This document shows, in pieces, positions 1 through 6,017 of a stretch of 7,319 nt of DNA (its first letter is position 1; every line of letters starts with the position of its first letter). A program made the position numbers and the translations under genes. This stretch comes from Parvibaculum sp. (GTDB lineage Bacteria > Pseudomonadota > Alphaproteobacteria > Parvibaculales > Parvibaculaceae), in contig JAGUWA010000364.1 of assembly GCA_020062605.1 (NCBI GenBank), positions 1 through 7,319 on the forward strand, in the 5' to 3' direction. Below the pieces are notes generated by a model that was not told where the DNA came from, did no database searches, and saw nothing but the letters and a program-made list of their open reading frames with translations.

Positions 1-754
1 GGCAGTCGCGCTGGCCGCCGAGGGCGCCAGGGTCGTCGTGACCGACGTGGACGAGGCGGGCCTCAAGGAAACGGTCGAGATCATCACCAAGGCCGGCGGC
101 ACAGCAAGCGCTCACCGCCATGACGTGACGAGCGAGGCGCGCTGGCAGGAAGTCGTCACCGCCGTGAAGAACGAGTTCGGCGGGCTCAACATTCTCGTCA
201 ACAATGCCGGTATCGGCATCGGCGCCTCGATCTTCGAGATGAGCCATGAGGACTGGAGCCGCCAGCAAGCAATCAATGTCGATGGCGTCTTCTTCGGCGT
301 GAAGCATGGCATTCCGCTCATTGCGGCTTCCGGTGGCGGCTCGGTCATCAACATTTCCTCGGTCGCCGGTCTTCAGGGCGCACCGGGACTTGCCGGTTAC
401 TGCGCGACGAAGGGCGCGGTGCGCCTGTTCACGAAAGCCGTCGCGCTCGAATGTGCGCAGGCGCAGATGAATGTGCGCGTGAATTCGGTTCACCCCGGCA
501 TCATCGACACGGCGATCTGGCAGAAGATCCCGCAGGGTGGCGGCGGCGTCGGTGCCGTTTCCTCCAGCGTGCTGCAACCGCCGGAAGGCGCCAACACGAT
601 CGACCCCAACGCCATCGCGACGGTCGGTGCGCCGCTCGGCTATGCGGGGCTTCCTGCCGACATCGCGGCGGGTATCGTCTTCCTCGCTTCCGACGAGTCG
701 CGCTACATGACGGGTTCGGAGCTCGTCATCGATGGTGGCATGACGGCCCGCTGA
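1..754 (+). CDS. SDR family NAD(P)-dependent oxidoreductase, 5'-truncated
   Basis: Classical short-chain dehydrogenase/reductase. The reading frame is open from base 2 to the TGA at 752-754, giving 250 visible residues. The glycine-rich TGxxxGxG nucleotide-binding turn lies upstream of the window, so the true start is missing. What is visible is typical: the second beta strand ends in VVVTDVD, where an acidic residue usually favours NAD(H) over NADP(H). The NNAG motif follows near 199-210. The catalytic Ser is the second Ser of NISS (359-361), 13 residues before the Tyr (398-400) of YCATK, whose Lys is at 410-412. HPGIIDT and the C-terminal SDESRYMTGSELVIDGG complete the fold. It probably oxidises a secondary alcohol or reduces a ketone in the cytoplasm; the substrate cannot be read from sequence. 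It faces the GH84 gene tail to tail, 6 bp apart, so the two are not co-transcribed. Confidence 0.95.
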   Translation, partial: AVALAAEGARVVVTDVDEAGLKETVEIITKAGGTASAHRHDVTSEARWQEVVTAVKNEFGGLNILVNNAGIGIGASIFEMSHEDWSRQQAINVDGVFFGVKHGIPLIAASGGGSVINISSVAGLQGAPGLAGYCATKGAVRLFTKAVALECAQAQMNVRVNSVHPGIIDTAIWQKIPQGGGGVGAVSSSVLQPPEGANTIDPNAIATVGAPLGYAGLPADIAAGIVFLASDESRYMTGSELVIDGGMTAR

Positions 755-760
755 GGGACG

Positions 761-1825
761 TTATTGCGTCTGGACGATTTCGTCGGTGATGCGCCAGTAG
801 CCATCGAGCCACTGGACGACCTCGCGGGCACAAGGACTATCGACGGCGGCGTAGCGGGTTCGCAGCGCCGCCGTTTCCTTTTCGCTCATGCCGTCGAGGC
901 CCTTGTCCTGCATGAGCGGCAGGTCCTCCGCCAGCATGCGGGCAAGCTCCGGCCCCGCAACTGTCTCCGCCGCCGCGAGGAAGGCCGTCTCGGCATTGTA
1001 TTCCGGGTTCCGATAGACCGCTTCGAGCGTGAGCATCGGAATGAGGCTGAGCAGCGGCTGCGATGCGGGGTTGACGCCATGCGCCGCGACGAGAGATCCG
1101 ATCTCTCCACTGCGTCCGGTGAAGCCGCGCAGATGCAGGAAGGGTGACATGCGCTGCCCGTCGTTCACGGGGTAATTGTCCCAGATGAAAGGGCGCCTTC
1201 TCAATGTTTCGCCGACGCGGGTAAGGTGATCGGCCGGCATCTCCTTCGAGCAGACGCGGGGACCTGTCCAGAAGATCTCGATTGAGGGGTCGAGCCGCTT
1301 TCCCAGATCGTCAAGGTAGCTTTCGGGCCGCTGCCCGAAAACGCGGTCGAGGATCGGATCGTCGGTATAGTAGCTAGGGCAGACGATGAGCCGCCCCGCC
1401 TTCGTCCGTTCCGCCGCGCAGTCCACGATCTCGATCTGCTTGTCCGCAAGCCCCGGCAGGTCGCCGCGCATGTCGTCGAACAGGATCGCAAGGTCGTCGA
1501 TGCCGATTTCATCGAGCCAGTGGAGCTTCCGCGCCAGGGCCTCGCGCGCCGCATCGTCGAAATCGAGATAGAGCTCAAAGGGGCTGAGCCCCACGCCGAA
1601 ACGCACGCCTTCAGCCCGGCAATGGGCGGCGAGAGCGGAAAGACGTTCCGCTTCCTCCGGCGGGTGGGGTTCACTCCAGCGGCGGCGCAGAAAGGTGTCG
1701 GCCTTCGGCGCGTAGAGGAAGAAGCGGTAGCCATGCGGCGCGAGTGCGCTCACATGGGCGGCGCGTGCCGCCCAGTCCCAGGGCCGTCCGTAAAAACCTT
1801 CGATGGTGCCAAGCTCGGGAATCAT
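761..1825 (-). CDS. GH84 O-GlcNAcase-like beta-N-acetylglucosaminidase, catalytic domain only
   Basis: A 354-residue protein with the hallmarks of glycoside hydrolase family 84 (O-GlcNAcase, NagJ-like). These enzymes remove beta-linked N-acetylglucosamine by substrate-assisted catalysis. Visible motifs in order: GTIEGFYGRPW (6-16), YAPK (Lys41), the adjacent catalytic Asp pair in ILFDDM (D117, D118), WTGPRV (186-191), IWDNYPVND (W215, N217, D222) and VNPASQP (N252). These match, in order and type, the sugar-contacting residues known from the Clostridium and human enzymes, so I expect it to be active. There is no signal peptide and no room for the N-terminal GH20b-like domain common in secreted bacterial GH84 enzymes, so it is a compact and apparently cytoplasmic form. 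The ATG at 1825 lies 13 bp after the stop of the broken GST gene and has only a weak Shine-Dalgarno. It probably depends on read-through from the upstream operon. The natural substrate is unknown: cell-wall or glycan GlcNAc fragments, or a glycosylated small molecule or protein. Confidence 0.9.
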   Translation of the reverse strand: MIPELGTIEGFYGRPWDWAARAAHVSALAPHGYRFFLYAPKADTFLRRRWSEPHPPEEAERLSALAAHCRAEGVRFGVGLSPFELYLDFDDAAREALARKLHWLDEIGIDDLAILFDDMRGDLPGLADKQIEIVDCAAERTKAGRLIVCPSYYTDDPILDRVFGQRPESYLDDLGKRLDPSIEIFWTGPRVCSKEMPADHLTRVGETLRRRPFIWDNYPVNDGQRMSPFLHLRGFTGRSGEIGSLVAAHGVNPASQPLLSLIPMLTLEAVYRNPEYNAETAFLAAAETVAGPELARMLAEDLPLMQDKGLDGMSEKETAALRTRYAAVDSPCAREVVQWLDGYWRITDEIVQTQ

Positions 1826-1838
1826 GGCCGCGAGCTTA

Positions 1839-2437
1839 TCACGACTTCAAAACGAGAAAGCCTGCTCTCGGGAAATGGACCACCACCTCGCCGACGCGCG
1901 GGTCGCTGCGCTTCAGCGCGATGTGCTGGGCGGAAGAGGAGACGAGTTTGCCCGTGATCGGGTCGCGGCCGTAGTCGTCCGCCATCACCGTCACGGCATC
2001 GCCGGGCTTCAACCCGTTCGGCTCGCCTGGATCGGTGCGCGCGGCTTCCGTGCTCGTTGCCGCTTTCGCGATATCGAGGGCGTCTTCCCGTGAAATCTCG
2101 CTGCGACGGCCGCCTGGAAGAAAATGCGATCCGTCCACATGGCGACGCCCCACCCAAGCCCCTTGTCGGAACCCGGGAAAAGCGTCGGGGCCGGAAATCG
2201 TCTTTCGAGCTCGCGCAGTATGATCTGCGTGTCGCAATAGATATCCGCGCCGATCTGCATCACGGGGATTTTCCGGTAGCCCCCCGTCAGTGCCAGCAAT
2301 TCGGGTTTCGGCATGATGACCGGCTCGTCGCAGGCGAACCAGTCGAGACCCTTGATACCGAACGCCACGCGCACCTTCTCGGAGAAGGGTGAGATATCGT
2401 ATTGATGCAGAATGATCGATTGTGCGGTCGCGGTCAT
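1839..2437 (-). pseudogene. Glutathione S-transferase family gene, broken by internal deletion plus frameshift
   Basis: Two pieces of one GST-family protein lie in different frames. The first runs from the ATG at 2437 (AGGA four bases upstream) and shows a clean GST N-terminal thioredoxin-like domain: QYDISPFSEKVRVAFGIKG, IMPKPELLALTGGYRKIPV, GADIYCDTQIILRELERRFP. It ends in MWTDRIFFQAAVA, the start of the helical domain. Near 2095-2110 homology leaves this frame and resumes in another with SEISREDALDIAKAAT. That frame carries a C-terminal segment with GDAVTVMADDYGRDPITG and PRVGEVVVHFPRAG, ending in TGA at 1839-1841. From memory, intact relatives have about 300 residues with this same tail. 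Here the halves sum to about 200, so roughly 100 residues of the GST_C helical domain are missing. In the first frame translation runs on to a stop at 2009-2011, giving 142 residues with a nonsense tail. It sits between the MBL gene (36 bp upstream) and the GH84 gene (13 bp downstream). A true GST function is unlikely; an assembly fault is the alternative. Confidence 0.8.
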
Positions 2438-2473
2438 GATGTCCTACCGGTTTCTTGCTCCGAAGACGCGACG

Positions 2474-3454
2474 TCAACCGCGCAGGCGGCCTTGCCGTTT
2501 CGTGAGTTCCGCCATCTGGCCGAAGATCGTCGGCACATCGTTCGGCGTGTCGTCGCCGGAAAACTCCTTGTAGAGCGTCGACACGTTCACGACGATGCGT
2601 TCGCCGTCGCCCCAGCTGTCGTAGTCGGACATGTCGATATCGACCGCCGCATCGAAGGCGGAGAGGCCCGCATCGTAGCGCTTCCTCGCTTCGTCGCGCA
2701 CATAGGTGAGGTAGTCCCGCACCGCTTGCACGCCTCTCTTGTCGGTGATCGGTCCATGTCCGGGCACCACGGTTTCGACGTCCATGGCCATGATCCTGTC
2801 GCAGGCGGATATCCAGTTCGAGACCGGTCCTTCCCATATGATGGGATGCCCCTCGATGAAAAGAATATCGCCCGTGAACACGGTTCTGTCGGAAGGCACA
2901 TAAACGAGCGAGTCACCCGGCGTGTGCGCGGGGCCGACATGCATGATGCGGATTTCCTTCGAGCCCACATGCCGTGTCAGCTCCGTCTCGAAGGTTGTGG
3001 TCGGCAAGGTCTGCGTGACGCCCTTGAAGTCGAAGGGACCAAAACACTGCGTCACATATTTGCCTAGGTCGCCGAGCCCCGGCGCCATGTCGAGGAAACC
3101 TGCGAGCAATGCGGGCGGTTCGTGGCGCATGGCTTCGACCGCCAGCTTGTGGGCGATGATCTCCGCACCGTGGCAGCATTCGTTGCCGTTGCAGTGATCC
3201 CCATTGTGATGCGTGTTGACGACGGTCCTGATCTCCGCGGCGGCTTTCGGTTCCGCCTTGCGCATCGCGCCGAGCATTTCGCGCGTCAGCGGCACGTCGA
3301 AGAGCGTGTCGACCAGAAAGGATTCGCCATCATCGACAATGAGCCCCGCATTCGACCAGCCCCAGCCACCGTCCGGCTGCAGCCAGGCATAGCCGCCATT
3401 GCCAAGATCATGCAGGCCCTTTGTGTATTGAAAGCGGTTCAATCCGAGGCCCAT
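2474..3454 (-). CDS. MBL-fold metallo-hydrolase with variant HxNxDH motif
   Basis: A 326-residue metallo-beta-lactamase-fold protein, probably a cytoplasmic hydrolase. Motifs: VVNTHHNGDHCNGN (79-91) aligns with the canonical HxHxDH as H82-x-N84-x-D86-H87, so the second metal His is Asn. The remaining ligands look intact: GPAHTPGD (H177), FTGD (D196) and VPGHG (H233). The region after H233, about 90 residues, is helical and family-specific, with YVRDEARKRYDAG. I chose the ATG at 3454 because TAAGGGGAGG stands six bases before it. The frame extends to a TTG at 3514, which has no comparable site. It appears to be the first gene of the leftward operon (MBL, broken GST, GH84) and is divergent from the sulfotransferase-linked operon. 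The reaction cannot be assigned; related subfamilies include lactonases, thioesterases and SoxH-like proteins. There is no signal peptide. Confidence 0.92.
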   Translation of the reverse strand: MGLGLNRFQYTKGLHDLGNGGYAWLQPDGGWGWSNAGLIVDDGESFLVDTLFDVPLTREMLGAMRKAEPKAAAEIRTVVNTHHNGDHCNGNECCHGAEIIAHKLAVEAMRHEPPALLAGFLDMAPGLGDLGKYVTQCFGPFDFKGVTQTLPTTTFETELTRHVGSKEIRIMHVGPAHTPGDSLVYVPSDRTVFTGDILFIEGHPIIWEGPVSNWISACDRIMAMDVETVVPGHGPITDKRGVQAVRDYLTYVRDEARKRYDAGLSAFDAAVDIDMSDYDSWGDGERIVVNVSTLYKEFSGDDTPNDVPTIFGQMAELTKRQGRLRG

Positions 3455-3460
3455 GGAAAT

Positions 3461-3467
3461 CCTCCCC
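3461..3467 (-). promoter_or_regulatory. Strong Shine-Dalgarno for the MBL gene
   Basis: On the minus strand GGGGAGG is followed by six bases (3455-3460) and the ATG at 3454. It decides the start of the MBL gene against the upstream in-frame TTG at 3514. Confidence 0.85.
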
Positions 3468-3502
3468 TTATGCGTTTCTGTGAAGAGTGTCGGGTGGTCC
3501 GC

Positions 3503-3517
3503 CGCTTGCTTCAAGCG
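3503..3517. repeat. Perfect inverted repeat CGCTTG-N3-CAAGCG
   Basis: Six-base arms (3503-3508 and 3512-3517) around a three-base centre, about 50-60 bases upstream of the MBL start. It could be a small operator or a hairpin in the leader of the leftward operon. A repeat this short can arise by chance, so the call is weak. Confidence 0.35.
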
Positions 3518-3582
3518 TTCATTGACCGAGGCAGCCAGCTCTGCCCCCTAATTGCCCAGCTTCTGTCTTCTTGTCGCCATGA

Positions 3583-3608
3583 CCTCGCGTTCCGATCGGG
3601 ACGGGAGG
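3583..3608. promoter_or_regulatory. Imperfect 26-bp palindrome in the divergent control region
   Basis: The arms CCTCGCGTTCCGA and TCGGGACGGGAGG are complementary at 11 of 13 positions. One further pair is G-T and one is mismatched (3587/3604). The core CCGATCGG (3592-3599) is perfect. The site ends four bases before the AGGAGG ribosome-binding site of the arylsulfotransferase-like gene. It could be a repressor operator or, in RNA, a stem with a GAUC loop next to the ribosome-binding site. No regulator gene lies in the window, so its role is inferred from symmetry and position only. Confidence 0.5.
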
Positions 3609-3612
3609 ATAG

Positions 3613-3618
3613 AGGAGG
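3613..3618 (+). promoter_or_regulatory. Strong Shine-Dalgarno for the arylsulfotransferase-like gene
   Basis: AGGAGG lies seven bases before the ATG at 3626. This fixes the start, although the same frame stays open for about 500 bases further upstream across the antisense of the MBL gene. Confidence 0.88.
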
Positions 3619-3625
3619 AACAGGC

Positions 3626-5023
3626 ATGGCATACCAGCATGCTGAGATCCGCCATGGCGGCAAGGCAGCCAAAGACGATGATGGCAGGCTGGGAAGCCAG
3701 TGGATCGGGCCGCTTGTCTTCCTTCTTTCGATAGCGCTGATCGCCTTCATTGCCGGCGCTCTGGTGATGCTCGCGAAACTTCCGCCCTCGAAGCTCCTTA
3801 CCAATGCTTATGACGCGGCGGGCGCTCTCTATGCGAAAGCCACCGAGTACAGCGATCCTTACAAGACCGACCTCTGGTACGACGCACTGACGGACGACAA
3901 AGGCGTGACGACGCTCCTGCCCGATGAGGTTGAAGAGGGCTACACGCTCTATTCCTCCTCGCATGAGCCCAGCGCCTTCCTTGTCGACATGAAAGGCAAT
4001 GTGGTTCATCGCTGGCATGTCGACCCTGAGAAAATATGGACCGGCAAAGAAGCAACGGCCGGTTCCCTCGGTCCGTTCGTCTATATGCGCAAGACCTACA
4101 TGTACCCGAACGGCGATCTTCTTGCCGTCTATGAAGGATCGGGCGACACGCCCTGGGGGCTCGGGCTCGTCAAGCTCGACAGGGACTCGAATGTCATCTG
4201 GAGCTATCTCGACGAGCGCGCGCATCACGATGTCGGTATCGGCGCGGACGGCACGATCTATGCCCTGACGCATGAGATGAGACATGACGCCGTTGAAGGG
4301 CAGGGTGGGCTGGAACCGCCGCTGATCGAGGATTTCCTCGTCATCCTCTCGCCCGACGGCAAGGTCGAGAAGCGCATCTCGCTTCTCGAGACCATTGCGA
4401 AGTCGCGCTTCAAGTGGCTGCTGTCGGGCCTCAACCGGCGCACCGCGCAAGATCCGCTTCACACGAATTCCGTCAGAGAGGTGGGCAAAGAAGCAGCGGC
4501 CCACATGAGCATGGCGCGCGAAGGCGATGTGATCCTCAGCATCCGCAATCTGAAGCTTGTCGCCGTGCTCGACCCGGAAACGGAAAAGTTCGTCTGGGGC
4601 ACGCTCGGCCCCTGGGTGGGGCAGCATTCCGTGGAACCGCTTGCCAGCGGGAATGTTTTACTTTTCGACAATAACGGCAACTACAACGGTCCGGCTGGGT
4701 CCCGCGTCATGGAGTTCGATCCGGAGACCATGGAAATCGTCTGGCAGTACGAAGGTACGAAAGACGATCCGCTGAAAAGCGTGCTTCGCGCTTCGGTGCA
4801 GCGTCTCGGCAACGGAAACACGCTCATTACGGAGTCGCAGGGCGGCCGCCTCATCGAAGTCACTCCTGAAGGCAAGGTCGTCTGGCAATACGTCACTCCG
4901 GTTCGCGGTGGCGACGGCGACAAGAAACTTCCAATCGTGGTTTGGGGACGTCGGTACACGCCGTCCCAACTCGACTTCGCGCTCGCGCCCGTCTCTCAGT
5001 CCAGCGCCGGTGCGTATCGGTAA
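3626..5023 (+). CDS. Membrane-anchored arylsulfotransferase (ASST)-like beta-propeller protein
   Basis: A 465-residue protein. Residues 1-26 are polar. Residues 27-50 form one hydrophobic segment (WIGPLVFLLSIALIAF...), a signal anchor that would leave the remaining ~415 residues in the periplasm. That part resembles arylsulfotransferase families (Pfam ASST / Arylsulfotran_2). Propeller blades are marked by repeats such as DMKGNVVHRWHVD (121-133), KLDRDSNVIWSYLD (183-196), VLDPETEKFVWG (314-325), EFDPETMEIVWQYEG (363-377) and EVTPEGKVVWQYVTP (411-425). Candidate active-site residues are H200/H201 in AHHDVG, H279 in LHTNS, R307 in SIRN and H334 in QHSVEP. E. coli-type ASST uses three His and one Arg, with one His covalently sulfated, but which His matches which is inferred. 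The protein has no cysteine, so it cannot use the disulfide seen in ASST-type enzymes. It is the first gene of a four-gene operon, 11 bp before the next start. It may transfer sulfate between phenolic or other acceptors; a non-catalytic binding propeller is the alternative. Confidence 0.88.
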   Translation: MAYQHAEIRHGGKAAKDDDGRLGSQWIGPLVFLLSIALIAFIAGALVMLAKLPPSKLLTNAYDAAGALYAKATEYSDPYKTDLWYDALTDDKGVTTLLPDEVEEGYTLYSSSHEPSAFLVDMKGNVVHRWHVDPEKIWTGKEATAGSLGPFVYMRKTYMYPNGDLLAVYEGSGDTPWGLGLVKLDRDSNVIWSYLDERAHHDVGIGADGTIYALTHEMRHDAVEGQGGLEPPLIEDFLVILSPDGKVEKRISLLETIAKSRFKWLLSGLNRRTAQDPLHTNSVREVGKEAAAHMSMAREGDVILSIRNLKLVAVLDPETEKFVWGTLGPWVGQHSVEPLASGNVLLFDNNGNYNGPAGSRVMEFDPETMEIVWQYEGTKDDPLKSVLRASVQRLGNGNTLITESQGGRLIEVTPEGKVVWQYVTPVRGGDGDKKLPIVVWGRRYTPSQLDFALAPVSQSSAGAYR

Positions 5024-5034
5024 AGGAGAAAGTC

Positions 5035-5280
5035 ATGAAGTTGCGTATCTCTCTCATGATGCTCGCCGCTGTGGCCAGCTACGCCACGCCTGCGGCGGCC
5101 TATGTCGGCCCCGGCGCGGGGCTCAGTGTCGTCAGCGCGTTGATAGGCGTTCTGCTCGCCGTCGGGGCGGCCGCTGTCTTCGTTGTCGGTTGGCCGATCC
5201 GGCGCATGCTGCGCCGCCGGAAACTTGCGGCGGCGCAGAGATTGACGCAGCAGGAGACGCGGACTTCCGCTATGCGATAG
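5035..5280 (+). CDS. Small secreted/membrane protein with YVGPGAG motif
   Basis: An 81-residue protein of unknown function. Residues 1-22 look like a signal peptide (MKLRISLMMLAAVASYATPAAA) with probable cleavage at AAA|Y. The mature end therefore begins with YVGPGAG (23-29). A hydrophobic span follows (about 30-52), then a basic patch RRMLRRRK (56-63) and a polar tail, predicting one membrane segment with the tail in the cytoplasm. Small proteins that open with Y(I/V)GPGAG after a signal peptide are a recurring but, to my knowledge, uncharacterised type in Gram-negative bacteria. The start is supported by AAGGAG six bases upstream of the ATG, and the gene begins 11 bp after the arylsulfotransferase-like stop. 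Position and topology suggest a small subunit or partner of the neighbouring envelope proteins. Confidence 0.85.
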   Translation: MKLRISLMMLAAVASYATPAAAYVGPGAGLSVVSALIGVLLAVGAAAVFVVGWPIRRMLRRRKLAAAQRLTQQETRTSAMR

Positions 5281-5297
5281 CGAGGTGTGCCGTGCCG

Positions 5298-6017
5298 ATG
5301 GGTCTGTTCGATCTTCCTGCGCCGGTCTTTCGCGGCGTCGAGGCGCTAATGTCTCCCTTGCCGGCCGCAGTGAGACTCATCGTCTGGGCCATGGTGGCGG
5401 CGGCGCTTTCGATGTGGTTCTACAAGCTCCTTTCGCCGCAGAAGCGCCTAGCCGACGCCGAAGCTGAGGCGCTCGCCGCGCGGCGGGAGCTGAACGCGTT
5501 CGATGGCGATATGGACGAGGCCTGGCCGCTCATCGCGCGTATGTTCCGCAGTGCCTGGTCGCGGGTGGCGCTCGCTCTGCCCTCGGCGCTTGTGGCGTCG
5601 CTGCCCATCATTGCGCTCATCGTCTGGCTGTCCAACGACTATGGCTACCGCTTTCCGGGCGAGAGCGAACATGCCGCGGCGACGGCGGCACCCATCGGCT
5701 ATCAGGCCGCCATCGTCGAGCGCGGCGACGAGGGCAGACGCGTTGTGGTTCGTGCGCCGGAAGGCGACATCATATCGGATGTCGCCATGGGCGCGCCGGT
5801 CCCCATCATCGAGAAGCGCCGATGGTGGAACTGGCTGATTGCAAACCCTGCCGGATATCTTCCCGAAGGCGTTCCGGTCGACCGGGTCGAGGTGGCGCTT
5901 CCCGCACTTGAAGTGCTGCCTGTCGGGCCTTCATGGCTGCGCGGCTGGGAGGTGCTCTTCTTCGGGCTCTTCCTGCTTTTTTCATTGATCATCAAGAAAG
6001 CCGGGAGGATCGCATGA
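5298..6017 (+). CDS. Three-TM protein with cytoplasmic coiled coil, YidC/EMC3 (DUF106)-like topology
   Basis: A 239-residue predicted inner-membrane protein. TM1 spans about 24-43. It is followed by a basic, Ala/Glu-rich helical hairpin (about 45-88: SPQKRLADAEAEALAARREL...). TM2 spans about 91-111. A soluble domain (about 112-213) ends before a C-terminal TM at about 214-231, closed by KKAGR. By the positive-inside rule the N-terminus is outside, the hairpin is cytoplasmic and the middle domain is periplasmic. An N-out helix, a cytoplasmic coiled coil and a returning helix is the plan of the YidC/Oxa1/EMC3 (DUF106) superfamily. This is a topology-based suggestion, not a proven homology. There are no cysteines. 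I prefer the ATG at 5298, but an in-frame GTG at 5292 has AGG at better spacing (six bases). The stop overlaps the sulfotransferase ATG (ATGA, 6014-6017), so the two are probably translationally coupled. It could be an assembly or insertion factor, or a structural subunit for the propeller protein. Confidence 0.82.
   Translation: MGLFDLPAPVFRGVEALMSPLPAAVRLIVWAMVAAALSMWFYKLLSPQKRLADAEAEALAARRELNAFDGDMDEAWPLIARMFRSAWSRVALALPSALVASLPIIALIVWLSNDYGYRFPGESEHAAATAAPIGYQAAIVERGDEGRRVVVRAPEGDIISDVAMGAPVPIIEKRRWWNWLIANPAGYLPEGVPVDRVEVALPALEVLPVGPSWLRGWEVLFFGLFLLFSLIIKKAGRIA
6004..6008 (+). promoter_or_regulatory. Shine-Dalgarno for the sulfotransferase, inside the preceding gene
   Basis: GGAGG lies five bases before the ATG at 6014. 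The ATG overlaps the preceding TGA as ATGA, which supports coupled translation and fixes the start of the sulfotransferase. Confidence 0.85.

Noticed and set aside
755..760. Terminator between the convergent SDR and GH84 genes
   Set aside because: Only six bases separate the stops and no stem with a T-run is visible there.
2402..3067. Plus-strand open frame opposite the MBL gene
   Set aside because: Its translation is the complement of conserved MBL motifs and shows no family features.
3455..3514. Longer MBL protein starting at a TTG at 3514
   Set aside because: There is no good ribosome-binding site there, while GGGGAGG stands at ideal spacing before the ATG at 3454, where recognisable protein sequence begins.
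3522..3553. Possible sigma-70 promoter TTGACC ... CCTAAT for the rightward operon
   Set aside because: The spacing is about 20 bases and the -10 match is poor, so I could not support it as a feature.
3122..3625. In-frame upstream extension of the arylsulfotransferase-like gene by about 168 residues
   Set aside because: It lies antisense to the conserved MBL gene, reads as low-complexity Arg-rich sequence, and the AGGAGG before 3626 marks the real start just before the TM anchor.
3548..4627. Long minus-strand open frame opposite the arylsulfotransferase-like gene
   Set aside because: It has no ribosome-binding site or recognisable motif, and it is fully covered by a well-supported plus-strand gene.
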